Source: Phaeoceros laevis | Lineage: Eukaryota; Anthocerotophyta; Anthocerotopsida; Notothyladales | Assembly: GCA_049999765.1 (NCBI GenBank) | Contig: JBNGIQ010009460.1 | Span: 164,630-228,629, forward strand | Reading direction: 5' to 3' | DNA length: 64,000 bases | Shown here: piece after piece, positions 52,669-64,000 of the stretch | How the letters are laid out: each line of letters opens with the position of its first letter | Numbering within the stretch: position 1 is the stretch's first letter | Program-made: the position numbers and the translations under genes | The notes under the pieces: generated by a model | The model's input: the letters and a program-made list of their open reading frames with translations, nothing else | Told to the model about the DNA's origin: nothing | Databases searched by the model: none

Positions 52669-53193
52669 TTAGATCTTGCCGGTTCCCTCTGGCCCCTTCT
52701 CGCCACCTGCTTGCGGGCCCTTCTTGATGGGGAGGAGCTCACCGGTTGAGGTAGCCCCTAGGTATCCAACCGAGGTAGCAGCTCCCAGAACGAGGAATTT
52801 CAGCAACAAACCCCTCTTGGTGAAGACTCCAGCGAAAGTTTCAAAGAACTTGCTCTGCATTGCAACGAGCAGATATGAATCAAACTGCAAAGGGATTGCT
52901 CAACAATGCGAGCTCCTACGAGCAAGCAAACAAGCACAGCCAACCTGCAGTCCATTGTAAGGTGAGGGACCGTCCGAGCCGTAGAGGTCCCATTGGCCGG
53001 TGGTGCTAGCAATGTCGCCGAGGTCGAAGTAGACGCTCTTCTCGCCGTACTTGGCTGAGGCAACTCCCACCTTGCCGGGGGCAGCCTTCATGGAGACTGA
53101 GCGAGCCGAGGAGACGGCCAGCTTCTGCCCGCTGAGGCTGCTGGAGGCCAGGCCTGAGGGTGTTGACAGGGAGAGGGTCGTCATGGCGGCCAT
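52669..53193 (-). CDS. PSAH: Photosystem I subunit VI (PsaH), nuclear-encoded
   Basis: Two exons, 52945-53193 and 52669-52854, joined in phase 0 (CTGCAG/GTTGGC, ATGCAG/AGC), 144 aa. The first ~48 residues are a Ser/Ala-rich plastid transit peptide ([18 protein letters not shown]). The mature part is typical Psa[58 protein letters not shown] and one membrane helix ([14 protein letters not shown]), ending LPIKKGPQ. PsaH docks light-harvesting complex II on photosystem I for state transitions. The open frame upstream of 53193 is leader. Confidence 0.96.
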
Positions 53194-53439
53194 TGTAACC
53201 TGTGCTGCTACTGCTGCTCCCCCCTGACTTGCCTGCGTACACGAGAGAAGACGCTTGCTGAGGTTGGGCGCTGGGCCAGTGGAACAGAGCAATCCAGCAG
53301 TGAGAAGCTCTCTAGCCCAGCTGTGGGGCCTTGTCCTTGAGCGGAAGGATAAGCCGGATAAGGAGAGAGGAAGAGGGGACGTATGGCAGCTGGAGAGAGA
53401 CTGTTTCGGGCCCGAGGTTATTGATCCGGTTATTGAGGA

Positions 53440-55850
53440 AGTTTATTGATTCCCGTACTTTGAACTTTGATACTCGAGAGTAAACGTTGGCTTACCATTT
53501 TCTTTCAACTCGTGGCTGTGAAAGCATCGAAGCACCCCAGAAACCTCGAAAACTTGCCCTTCAGCATCGCGGAACAATGAACCCCTACAATCATGAGATA
53601 TGAAAGTTTCTTCTAGCAAGCAAAGCCGGGGGTGTCTACGAGCACCTCGTGAGCTCCTGGAGGTGCTCGATTCATATGGAGATTCCGAGGGCAACTGAAT
53701 TAATTACTCGCACTTTAACACAAGATGCTCAGCATGTCTATCGCGTCTCCCTGTGAATTTAAATCACTATAACTGTCCACTACAGAGAAGCCACATTGAA
53801 TTTGAGTTCCGAATGAATGAATAAAGACAATGAAATGGAAGCAAAATCGGAAGAGGTTTACGGACCACTAATGAGCTTGTGCAAGTGCAGGCCACCGCAA
53901 ACCCATTTTGCATCTAACACCCTAATCCAAGCAAGAAGCTTCTTTCTACATTCAAAAGCCGCTTGGGTCAAGCTTCAAGCCAACAAGCTTCACAGTTTCA
54001 CAGATTTTTTACGTGTTCGCCCACAGAAAGGTGAAAGTGATGGCCAGCAAGCACCTCATACTCACCGTGACTCTCAATGGGAACCTTCACCTGCAGGAAA
54101 CGTATCTCCCAGTGAGCGGCACCGAAAAAGATTGACACCCTGCAAAGAGCCTCGACTATACTGGTACGTAGGTACCTTGTTCTCGTGGGCAGCTACCTCG
54201 GTTCTTAGATTAGCAAGGTCTCTCGAAAGCAGGACGACTTGAAAGTTTTCAGCTTGCTCTGCGTTTCCAGATTCTTGCAGGGTTTCCAGATCCGATGGCT
54301 GAAACGCAAGGAAACCTTCCGCCTCAAGTCGCAGAGCATTCTGGACCAAAAATCTGTAGGCATTGTACCAGGGCAAGAAGACATCCTTTACCTGCATGTA
54401 TTTGTCTGATCAATCACTTAGCAACAACAGAATATTGCAGTACACAGCTTCAACGTCATCACCTTGAGGCACGAGGAAGGCAGACGTCTGAAGGGAGAAC
54501 TGACCAGGTTGAAACTGCTCTATATATCAAGGGGGTTTCAGATCGCCAGCAAAAAGGGTAAGAATGCATAATGCTGCCTGCAAGAACAAGTCTGCCAATG
54601 TCCCGTCCCAGATTCACAAGCCCATGACTTCTCACATGTGAAACGTAAGTTAAAGGACTGAAATGTTGCAATACCAGCCTTCATACGATTCTCACCTTAA
54701 CTGTAGCAATGATGTCTTTATCCGCCTCCCTTGACATAGCGGCCCTTGAATGCAGTGGTCTTCTCCGTAAAGCAGCCATTGGCGTCTACTGGTTAGGGAA
54801 CTGTTGCCCCTGGTCAAAGAGGAGATGAAATTTCACGTTTTAGGCCCTGAGATATTCTACTTGCATAAGGGTCTAAGTCTTCGCGACACTCAGAATTTTC
54901 CAGAATAACTCGTATCTTCAAGCACAATACCTTCTGAAATATGCCGCCAAGTAGACATACTCGGTAGTCATTCTCTCCAAATGCAGGGGCACAATGTACC
55001 ACACCAGTACCACTATCATGTAACGTGATCATCCGCAACAACCTTGAAGGCCACATTTGACAAAGCTGAGAAGTAATCAAACAAAGGCAAGCAGCAATCA
55101 ACAACAAACCATGACCTGCACTTTACCAACGTGAATTACGAGCCAGAATGCAATATCTGACCAAAGGGAACAAAGCAACTACCAGGTGTTTCCTACCTTA
55201 TATCCTCGAAAACCAGGCTCTTCACATGGAGCTGTTTGAAGACCCACCAAACGCTCTCCATAAACTCTGGATCTAGTGTTCTGTAATCATTTCGATCTTC
55301 CCAGTTCTGTAATCAATACATCTTCCCAGTCTTGTGACAGTTTTCTCCCATTCCTGGCTATACCGCATCACAATACTTCGACACTCCTCATTGTACTTGT
55401 CGATACCCATTGCAAGCACCTGTCATCGCACAGCAGAATTAAGCTTGCAGAAAGTAGATAGACTACGGGGCACAACTCCCTCGTGTTCACGCACCACAGC
55501 TTCCAATGGAACAAATAACCAACACCTGATCCTTCGTTTTGATGCCCAGTTTTTGATCGATCTCATACTCCAAAGGCTATCCATGACAATCCCAGGCGAA
55601 TTTTTCTCGTCACATGAAATCTGATTGCCGACTTGTGTCTGGTAACAATGTCCTTGATTGTGCCCGCTAGGATATGGCCATGATGAAGCAGTCCTGTGGC
55701 AAATGGCGGGCCATTACAGAAAATTAAATCCGGTTTTCCTTCACTACGCTTCAACTGAGTACGGAACGCGTCCAAGGTCTCCCACAGTCCAAGAATCCGT
55801 TTCTCTTGTTGTGGAAAACTGTAGCCTATGCCCTCCGGAACCTCCTCCAT
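53440..55850 (-). pseudogene. Broken copy of cytosolic isoleucyl-tRNA synthetase
   Basis: Recognisable pieces appear in synthetase order. They are PQQEKRILGLWETLDAFRTQ and GPPFATGLLHHGHILAGTIK (HIGH-type motif HHGH, 55650-55850), [33 protein letters not shown] (55200-55540), DSGTGVVHCAPAFGENDYR (54930-55030), [14 protein letters not shown] (about 54540-54580) and VFLPWYNAYRFLVQNA (54320-54390). Soon after the HIGH region a frameshift is followed by a TAG within FAWDCHG, and a short duplication disrupts the phrase after TVTR. Large parts, including a KMSKS loop, are missing. Intron-like sequence with GT donors survives between pieces, so this is a decayed genomic copy, not a retrocopy. A functional gene must exist elsewhere. 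Confidence 0.8.
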
Positions 55851-56070
55851 AGCAAAAACCAGATGTCAAAATGTCAGAGGGCTTCAGAGGGCTTCTGGTT
55901 TCCTGAGTTTTCGACCTCCTCAGTCTGATCAAACATAATGCGAGTCCAATCTCCACAACCTCAACCGGAAGAGACATTGAAGCCAAGTAAGCATGAGAGG
56001 GTTTAGGGTTTAAGGGATGCATGTGTATCTCCCCCTTGGGCAATGAATTGTTAATCTCGGCATTGCTGAG
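55851..56070. promoter_or_regulatory. Divergent promoter with a telo-box
   Basis: Shared upstream space of the IleRS relic (-) and FTSHI5 (+). TTTAGGGTTT (telo-box) at 56002-56012, about 60 bp before the FTSHI5 ATG, is a motif frequent near starts of plant housekeeping and plastid-protein genes. A role is inferred. Confidence 0.4.
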
Positions 56071-59000
56071 ATGGTGGTCGCAGGAGCCTCCTGCAGGCCA
56101 TGTCCCTGTATTTTCGCGCAGAGTTCGAGGGCTCAACGCCCTCTTCGACAAAGTACGTCAGTAACTGGCATGAGCACGGGATTGAGAATCTGCGGAGATG
56201 TCCGTTGGAGCTCAAGATTTGTAGCATCCAAGGCGTTCTGGAGAGGTTCAGAGCACAAAAAAATCGTTGCTCTGCAGGCGAATTCTAGATTTTCCCAAAA
56301 ATCACCTGGGTACCGAAATCGGATTGTGACAAATGCGCAGAGAAATGGGGATGAGTCAGGACCGGCTGCAGCAGATGAGAGTAATGGGAGACAGGAAGGC
56401 TTGGATGTTGGAACAGCAGAGGAAGAAAATGGGAAGGAGCTCAAGAGTGTTGTTCGGAGAGGTGCGTTGCGCTATTACGAGGAATTCAAGGAGGAATTGA
56501 AGAGTGCCACAGGGATTGACCCTGGGTCTTTGAAAGCGGCACTTGTATCTCGGTATAAGTTTACTAAAGGATTCATAGCCATCACAACTGACAGTGCCAG
56601 GGACCAGGCACAGTTGCTTTTGAGCGAAGCAAAGGCTTTAAAGGACAGAGGAGAGAAGGAGATGGAAGTCCTCAGAGAACGGTATTGGCCTCAATTTTTG
56701 GCCTACAACAGTCTGAAGCTTTGGAAGGTGGGTAGAGGTATCAAATTTTTCCGAGTGTCCGTCTTCATGGAATGAGAAGTACCAACTAGCTGTCTACATA
56801 TTTGCTTACCATTGTGTTTGGAAGTTCGCAGCTAATATACGTGGGTTTGTAATAGGATGTTAAGCAATGGGATGCTAAAAGAGCGGGCACTCTCCTCCTT
56901 TACTTTGCGTTGGTCACAGCAACTGTCAGAGGACTATACACAACGGTAACTCGACCTCGACTGTCTCCTAGCGCAGCTCAGACACTAGCTACTGGTTACA
57001 TGGAGGCTATTATACCATTGCCTACACCTGAAAACATTCGAGAGTAAGTAGCTCCGCTCCTAGAAAATTTGATACTTCAGTGTGTTGACTTTGTGCAAAT
57101 TAATTTTCAGAGCAGGGTAGTAGTAAAAGTAACCTAATTGAAGGGTGTTTGCAGAGTCAAGAAGAGCATATTTAGGAGTCAGATGCCAACAGGGCTTAAG
57201 GTAGAGAAGCATGTGCTAGGGAAGGATGGGCAATACCACCGCGATCCTTCATATGTAGGGGAGAATGCTTGGAATGAAAGTGATGATCAGGAAATTGACC
57301 TGAACAAGGTCATTGACGAAGATGAGGATTTGGCAGATTCAGATAAAATTGAGCTGAAGAAACTTGGGGCTGAGGCCAAGGCAGAAAGGCTTGCAAAGGA
57401 AAAACACGATCAGGAAGAACTTGTTGCTATTTATGGTATGCTTGTGCCTACTCCAAATTATCATGGCATTGTCGTGTCTATTAGCTCAGGCTATACTGTC
57501 GGTTACACAGTCTAAGGGTAAAGTGTATGTAGTGGTCATTCAAAGCAACAGTTGACTCAAAGGTGCAAGTGGGGTTTCACATATCTTACATACCTGTGTC
57601 ACAGGAGACCGAGCTGTACAAAGCAGTGAAACTGAGAAGCAGCAAGTGGAAGAATGGTCGAAAAGACCCTGGCAAGAGCGGTTGAATGAGTGGGAGAGGA
57701 TCCTTGCAGAGGAAAAAAGAGAAGAGCTTACTGACCAGACTACACGATATATAGTCAAGTCTTCCATGCCAGAGGTCCGAGCAAACTTCCTAGCTGAGCA
57801 GGAGGCAAACGAGTCACTTCCACCAAGTTTGAAGTCCTCATTCTGGGTTGCCAGAAGATGGTGGAAATACAGGCCAAAGTTGCCTTACACTTATTTCCTT
57901 TCGCAAGTGGAAAATCTCCAGGTACTTGGTGCTCTTCTTGTAGCACATCTATGAAGAGATGATATGGTCTTTGAGTTCTTGCTACACTGGAAGCATTGCC
58001 TTGCTAGACATTCCACTGCTATCCACTCAAAAGCTGCTGACATTTGCACTTTGGCTTGCAGGTTGCCTCTGCAGTATTTAGTACGGATATGCGAAAGCTG
58101 TACGTTACCATGAAAGATGGTTTTCCCTCTGAGTTTGTGGTATATTCCTTAAGCTGTGTTGTCTTTCCAACGCCCTGGTGTTATTTGTCGAATTGTTCTA
58201 TGGCTGAAACAACTGTACAATGGAGCACTACCTGAACTGTTTCAAGTCCTGTTGACGCTTTGGAAATTTGGTGACTGCGGCTCTCATAGAGAGTCGTTGC
58301 TGTTGACTCCTGACAAGATTTTGGTCTGCCTGCTACAGGTTGACGTTCCAGTGGATCCTTACCTGTACCCCAAACTGAAAAACTGTATGGTGGATATTGA
58401 CATTTTGAGTCGCAGTAACTTATCTTTCTATTCCCGGGTACTTATTTCAGTACTACCTGGCATCCTCATTATCCTGTATATCCGGGCTCTAATATATCGG
58501 GCAAAGGAGAAGATGACAGAAGAGATATATGACCTTCTAAAAATGAATCGCCGACAGTTGATTCTGGTGCATGTCCTCCCACACACACTCTCTCTCTCTT
58601 TCTATTTCTCTTCTGGCTCTATTTCTGTGCTTTGCTATTCTTACGCTTTCCCTCTCTTTCTCTGTGTCTGCTGGTTCTATTTCTGTTGGTGCTTTGATAT
58701 TTTCACTCTTACATTGCATGTTTTAATCTGGTGTTGGTTGAGTGCTTCGTCAGCCGGAGCTTGCTGCTGATAAGGCGAAGACACAATACAAGGATGTTGT
58801 TGTCGGAGGTGATGTCTGGGTTGTTTTGGATGAGATCATGACCTACATGCGTGACCCTTTGAAGTATCACAGCAAGAGAGTAAAGCTTCCAAGGGTAATA
58901 GCTAGTGCTTCCATCCGTTATGTACTTACGAATCTTCTGGATGTCCACGTCTTAGTGAAGTGGTGAAATCAGCCTTCGAGTTAGGCATAATTTGTTTGAC

Positions 59001-61195
59001 CAAGTTCTTAGCTAGGAAAGATTCTCAATGCAGGGAATCCTCATCAGTGGACCACCGGGTACAGGGAAGACGTTACTAGCAAGAGCAATTGCAAGAGAAA
59101 GTGGCCTACCATTTGTGTTTGCTTCTGGGGCAGAATTTGTAGAATCTAGCACTGGAAATGGCTCAGACAAGGTTTTTGACATATTCTTTACAGCAAGGGC
59201 AAACGTATGAAACCTATCATGCCTCTTTGCCTTTCCAAAACTTAGTATAGCTAGTTGCATTATCACTTAATTTTAGATGAGCTATTTTGGGAAGACCAAT
59301 GAATTATGCCATGTTTCCAATCTGCAGGCACCCTCGTTTGTATTCATCGATGAAATTGATGCGCTGGCTGGAAAGAATCTGAATGATGATGCAGAACGAA
59401 GAGCCACTTTTGAGCAGCTGTTGGCAGAACTTGATGGAGAGTGAGTTCACTTGACCGCTTACAATAGGTCTATTTTCATCTTGATCCAAATCACATTGAA
59501 ATATCCAATGTTGTAGAAAATCCTGATTACCTGTTACTGGTCGCAGACCTGAAGACACTGATGTAGACAGGTTCTCTCTCCGTCAGGCAGTGATCTTGAT
59601 TGCTGCGACGAACCGACCTGATGAGTTAGATGAGCGGCTTATGGTGCCAGGGCGAATTGATCGAGAGATTCACATTGGATTGCCCGGCGAAGCAGAACGT
59701 ATCCAGATATTTGGTGTTCACAGTGAAGGGAAGAAGTTGGCGAAGGATGTCGACTTTTCCAAGGTTGCTTTTCCTTCCTCTAGTTTGTCCACCAATATTC
59801 TGTGGAGGTAGGTGCCTGGGAGGATTTCCGTGAAGTTGAAGCCCGTTTGCACTGCAACGTGTACTTCTCTCTAATGTGCAGATTGTATACCGAACCATTG
59901 GATATTCAGGAGCAGACATCAGAAATTTTATCAACGAAGCTGGAATCATGGCGGTAAGGAAGTGTTTTTTGAAAATTTGGCTTGATAGACCCTTCGCTTT
60001 CTTGTTTGTTTTGGTCTGATGGTGAACCGGATGATTTCAGGTCAGGAGAGGACATACCGAAATAAGTCAGCGTGACTTTCTTGATGTCTTGGATAAACAG
60101 CTATTTGAAGGCATGGGAATGGTTTTGACAGATGATGAGCAACAAAGGATTATGTCACAGGTGGACAATTTCCTACTTTCCACCGCAAAAGAAAAGAATG
60201 CCCTTTTTAAAATTCTGCAGAATAGCATTAGTCCGGCTCTGTCCTCAGTCAACACCTCTAGAGGCAATCAGACCGTTTGTGGTTGTAGGCTCAGCTTCAT
60301 GACAAGAAACTTGTCCTAACTGTTCAGGTACCAGATGAGAGCAAGAACCTGCTGGCAGTGCATGAAGCTGGGCACATCCTTTTGGCACATCTTTTCCCAA
60401 GATTTGACTGGCATGCTTTTAGTCACCTCCTGCCAGGAGGCAAGGTATGCGTGCATAAAATTTTGTGCAGTTTGCAGTTTGACTATGAACGGGCCTGTAT
60501 TGCTACTCTACTTATTTGAAGCTAGAGAGAAATGCTTCCAACAGAAGCACCTTAACTTCGGTGGTTTGGCTTCCATGTCCAGGAAACCGCCCTGACTGTC
60601 TTTTTTCCAAGGGAAGAGATGCTTCAATTAGGGTATACAACTGTTGGCTATTTAAAAATGCAGATGGTTGTTGCTCATGGCGGACGATGCGCAGAGCAGA
60701 TCCTGAATGGGGCTGATATAACAGATGGAGGGCAGGATGATTTGGTGAAGATATCAAAGGTGCTTGATTGTGCTTGCTTCAATTTTTTGTTTCTTTTGGT
60801 GATTCCTGGTTGCTCCAGGCGCTTCTTCTCTGTTGCCAGCTCCCATCTTGTATTTGGTAGCCATCAGTTTTGGGGCCGTTTTGTTTCTTACTAGATTGCA
60901 CGAGAGTTGGCCATAAGCGTGGCAAGCCCCCGTATTGGACTTTACCCCAAGAAGTGGCAGGGCCATCTGGATCCTCCCCCTCGCCCTGATGAAGTTGAGC
61001 TTATCCCTAAGGAGGTGTCTCCGTGCTTGTTTCTTAATGAGAGGCTTTGGCTGTGGAGTTGGTGGTATGCCGTTCCGGATATGGTACGAGTGGGTATGCC
61101 TGAGCCAGAGTTTGTTATGGGCTGTGGCATGCCAGTGGGGCAAACCAGGCTCACATATCGTGCACGTGTCAAATGAGCTCTTCAAGTCTTTAGAA
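56071..61195 (+). CDS. FTSHI5: FTSHI5-like plastid FtsH/AAA protease homologue
   Basis: Clear exons: 56071-56727, 56856-57043, 57155-57435, 57605-57921, 58062-58139, 58339-58566, about 58750-58893, 59034-59204, 59328-59440, 59547-59763, 59882-59953, 60041-60160, 60328-60444, 60583-60759 and 60895-61014; about 1000 aa. Order: transit peptide, two membrane segments ([33 protein letters not shown]), Walker A GPPGTGKT, Walker [29 protein letters not shown], then [14 protein letters not shown] and [18 protein letters not shown], matching Arabidopsis FTSHI5 (EMB2458) of the plastid inner-envelope AAA motor. The HEAGH zinc motif and GGQDDL are present. The 58566/58750 junction is one base out of phase by any GT/AG choice I tried. 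After 61014 the expected C-terminal ~150 aa are not recoverable: only a VSNELF phrase remains before a TGA near 61195. Confidence 0.85.
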
Positions 61196-61209
61196 GGGAT
61201 GTGAGAAGA

Positions 61210-62694
61210 GTAAGCAAGCTTGGCTCCCTGTAACTTGCTGTTTTGGTCTTGTGCAGGCATGGACCATGGTGTGTGTAGCTGTGCTCATTCGTGTCGTTTT
61301 GCGCTATTTTGTGTTATTTGCAGTGTGCGAGCTGAGCAAAGCCACGGAATCGTTCGCCTCCCGGGCGTGACTACTTTCCTCGGTCTCGTCGTCGATCATA
61401 AATTTCATGAATCCTGTAGTGCTGCCAGATCCATTTCTGTTGCCAGAGTTTATCTATCCTGCCCTCTGCACCGGAGCTAACGTGAAGTGCAAGATTCCAT
61501 TGCTTCCAGATGCACTAAACATCCTCGAGCAGGGGCGGATGGTGGCACTATCTCCCCCACGTTAATTTTGGGGTGGAAATGAGACAATTTTGTTAGAGAC
61601 TGAGAAGCTCAAGAAAGTAAGTCCGGAGTACCAAACTTCAGTTTGCAATTTCCCAGGGCAGGAACATGCGGTTGAATGGAATAACACGCCAAGCCAATTC
61701 GATGTGGCGACGAAAAGATTCCGTTTGAGCTCGATATTGATAGCTTGGAATGGAGATTATTTCTCAACATGCCAGCATCATTAGGTCTAGTGGAGAGTCT
61801 CATTTGAATCCCGCCCAACGAGACCAACCGAATCTCAATGCACATCGAAACCTTAAGCTGAAGGGCTATCGAACTCCGTGCTCGTGCGGGTCAGTCAGGC
61901 TACAGTTCCCTTCGTCGCTTGAGTACGTCGTACGAGTTGGTCTGTGGCTGATGCCCGCCTCAGTGTTATTGCAATGTGGTTGCACTTCGGTTTTCGTCGT
62001 CCGGTCTCTTCTCGATTCCCTGGGGAGGGCCTCATATCGCACTTGGAGATAGACTGGGAGCAGCCGAGACTCAGAGCGACTTATCGTGATTCTAATTTGT
62101 TTGTTCTCGTCAACCGCTCTGTTCACGTACAGCTGTGACTTCGTTCTGGCGGAGATGTTGTCGTTTCGAGACCGGGAATTTGGACGAGGATGTGCAATTC
62201 CCTTGCAGAGCTCCCCATGTCGTGGCGTGGGATGATTAGGAGCAGGCTGAGAAGAGAGGACTCAGGTCGAAAGGCATAATTGGAGCAATTCGCTGTCCTC
62301 AAGACGGTAACGTCGTGTTGATTAGCGACCGCTGGTTCTTTGGAGGTTGTCAGTTGATGCGGGGATCGGCTCCGAGTCGAATTGGAACATAGGTCCTCAG
62401 GGTTTCAATCTTTACTGTCTGACGGGTTGGGAGGGTCGGAATTGGTGGAATCTGGAGGCTGTTATGGAGGCAAACGTTTGCGGTTATACAGGCATAGTGG
62501 AGGGTTTTGGTTGGCCGAGCCTGGCCATGGGGTTTATATCTCATTTTACCTGGTGCAGCCATGATTGAGGCGGGGATGTTGAGCTAGGCGTGAGCTTTGT
62601 CAGCCGGCTTTGCTGAGGATTGGAAAAGGTCCGTCGTGGCAATCGTGCAAGTTAAGCGGTTATGGTATGGAGCAGCGAGACACATGTTTTTCAG
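61210..62694. other. 1.5-kb stretch without an assignable gene
   Basis: Some phrases look coding (EYQTSVCNFPGQEH near 61625, GAIRCPQDGNVVLISDRWFF near 62280), but I could not link them by splice sites or frame. They may be upstream exons of the gene at the right edge or relics. Confidence 0.4.
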
Positions 62695-64000
62695 CGTCTC
62701 CCCTGGCCTGGAAGTGGATATTGGAGAAACTGGTGGGCAACAAGAACGTGGGAAAGCCGATCCTGAAAGGTCAGTCTCTTTCTGAATTGTGTTCATCGCT
62801 GTGGCATCGGCTCTATTCTTTTTCCAGTATAGACAAGGGCATGCTTGGGCTAATGTGGCTTTTGCCTTGGACTCCATGCTTTAGGATTATCTGGTTATGT
62901 CAAGGATATTGAGGAACCACACTGCCGTCCACTTCTTCGCAGACTTGCCCTGCGCTACTTGGAAGAATCCATTGCAAATGATAGGCTGGATAGCAGCATC
63001 ATCCCCTTAGTGAAAGCTGCATCAGAAGTTGATACTCCTGATTCTCGACTACTAGTTTCACAGAGAAGCCCAGACAAGAAGCTGCTTATTCGTGTTAAAA
63101 CTGAGGTATCGAGGAACTGTCCTGTTTTCTCACTCATGCTACTTCCGGTTAAAATCGCTGTTCACTGGTCACAGACTCTCTGGTCCTGGTCCTACCAATG
63201 ACGCTCTGTGCACTACTGTCTTTGTTTTTTCTCATGGTTCTGTCGCTCAAATTTGGAAACAGGCAGTAATTTCATGGATCAGAAAGGAATCAGATGGCGA
63301 AGTAGTGGATTGGGATGCTTTTGCTCAAACTCTGAGTGAGGCTTTTCCACCCGACGACCTCGATCCAGAGACATGTACTCAAAGGGAAGAGCTTCTAGCA
63401 GCTCTTGCGGTATGCAAAGGAAGAGGTCCAGGATTGAGTTTTTACTGCCAGGCCTTCCTTGTCTAAGCAAATCTGAACCGCTTTTATGTGCCGATTTTAC
63501 TGTGCTCAGAGCAAGGATGAGAAAGTGGTGGCCAGGCACCCGATACAGAGACTGAAAGAGGACCTGCTTCATTTTATTAAGCAGAACAAAGCATCGATGG
63601 AGCAGCCTATGTTAGACCAGGTGCACTCCCGAACCTCTGCTGTCTATGTTTCTTTTATGTTAGTTACGTGTCTCTCTATGTGTCGGTTAGTGGATATTGT
63701 GACAGTCTCTCTTTTGCCTGAAGGAACTGAGTTCACATGGGTTGCACTGTCCAGATTGCCCATAGTTACTTCGATGAATCGCTCCAGAAGAGGTCCTATA
63801 TCGTAGCTGAACCTCAGAACGGTAGTGATGGCGGTGATGTGCATGTGAAGCAAAGAACAAGATGCCAAGCTCCGGTTTCTGATATTCTGAACCATGCAAA
63901 GGTTGGAATGCCAGAAATGGAAGCCGGATTGGCCCTCACAACTGAAGAGCAGCCTATAGCAGGCAAATCCGTTTTGCCGAAATTGTTACACAACGAAACG
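62695..64000 (+). CDS. Unrecognised multi-exon gene, truncated by the right window edge
   Basis: Exons 62695-62769, 62885-63105, 63263-63409, 63510-63620 and 63755-64000 (still open) join in phase with GT/AG sites. The product reads SPLAWKWILEKLVGNKN, LSGYVKDIEEPHCRPLLRRL, ALRYLEESIANDRLDSSII, SWIRKESDGEVVDWDAFAQT, SEAFPPDDLDPETC, HPIQRLKEDLLHFIKQNK and IAHSYFDESLQKRSY, with an acidic/polar end so far. It is soluble and probably helical, with no membrane segment. I do not recognise the family. The true start must be left of 62695 and the end beyond the window. Confidence 0.65.

Noticed and set aside
1-64000. CRISPR array, bacterial operon, plasmid origin or phage
   Set aside because: Spliced plant genes occur throughout. 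The tandem repeats are adjacent copies with no spacer pattern. No bacterial gene cluster is present.

Overview
The window is nuclear DNA of a land plant. It holds intron-bearing genes for a chloroplast S17 ribosomal protein, PsaH, RUS1, FTSHI5, a phytochrome-interacting ankyrin protein, a U-box ligase and a long DYW-type PPR editing factor. Two genes belong to basal-body or flagellar families (CFAP73/CCDC42-like at 25.1-26.6 kb and CEP20/FOPNL-like at 43.3-43.8 kb). Together with the DYW PPR gene these point to a seed-free plant with swimming sperm. Repetitive PPR sequences of this style resemble those of ferns and lycophytes, but introns here are short (about 60-250 bp) and genes are close together. 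I cannot name the species.

Layout: 0-3.9 kb is repeat-rich with no gene (tandem arrays and a tRNA-derived SINE-like element). 3.9-6.8 kb has an F-box gene, its duplicated 3' flank and an F-box remnant on the opposite strand. 7.1-7.9 kb is a PIA-type ankyrin gene (-). 8.8-10 kb carries short tandem repeats and remnants of a Penelope-like retroelement. 10.2-12.5 kb is the BCKDH E2 subunit (-). 14.5-16.8 kb is a U-box/ARM gene (+), tail-to-tail with RUS1 (17.2-20.3 kb, -). 20.9-21.4 kb is plastid S17. 23.7-24.8 kb is an unrecognised single-exon gene with a faint uracil-DNA-glycosylase pattern. 25.1-26.6 kb is CFAP73/CCDC42.

27-33.6 kb is a rearranged block around a giant PPR-DYW gene (-) built from exact 309-bp units. 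Its 5' and 3' flanks are duplicated elsewhere in the window. A 100-N assembly gap lies at 34.78-34.88 kb, so linkage across it is scaffolded rather than sequenced.

35.5-38.1 kb has two tandem AWPM-19-like genes, followed by the AP-1 sigma subunit. 41.4-42.6 kb is an F-box/kelch gene and 43.3-43.8 kb is CEP20. 44.1-44.9 kb is a small secreted Cys-rich protein. 45.2-45.8 kb is a decayed FCP1/NIF-like phosphatase. 46.2-48.5 kb is a metallo-beta-lactamase-fold hydrolase (-). 49.6-51.8 kb holds mitochondrial ATP synthase delta (-) and mitochondrial L28 (+), head-to-head. 52.7-53.2 kb is PsaH (-). 53.4-55.9 kb is a broken cytosolic isoleucyl-tRNA synthetase copy (-), head-to-head with FTSHI5 (56.1-61 kb, +). 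An unrecognised multi-exon gene runs off the right edge.

Most genes act separately, as is usual in plants. Several serve organelles: plastid translation, photosystem I, plastid protein import/proteolysis, mitochondrial ATP synthesis and translation, branched-chain amino-acid breakdown and organellar RNA editing. Exon boundaries were placed by hand from GT/AG sites, reading phase and family conservation. Where a start or junction could not be settled, the entry says so.
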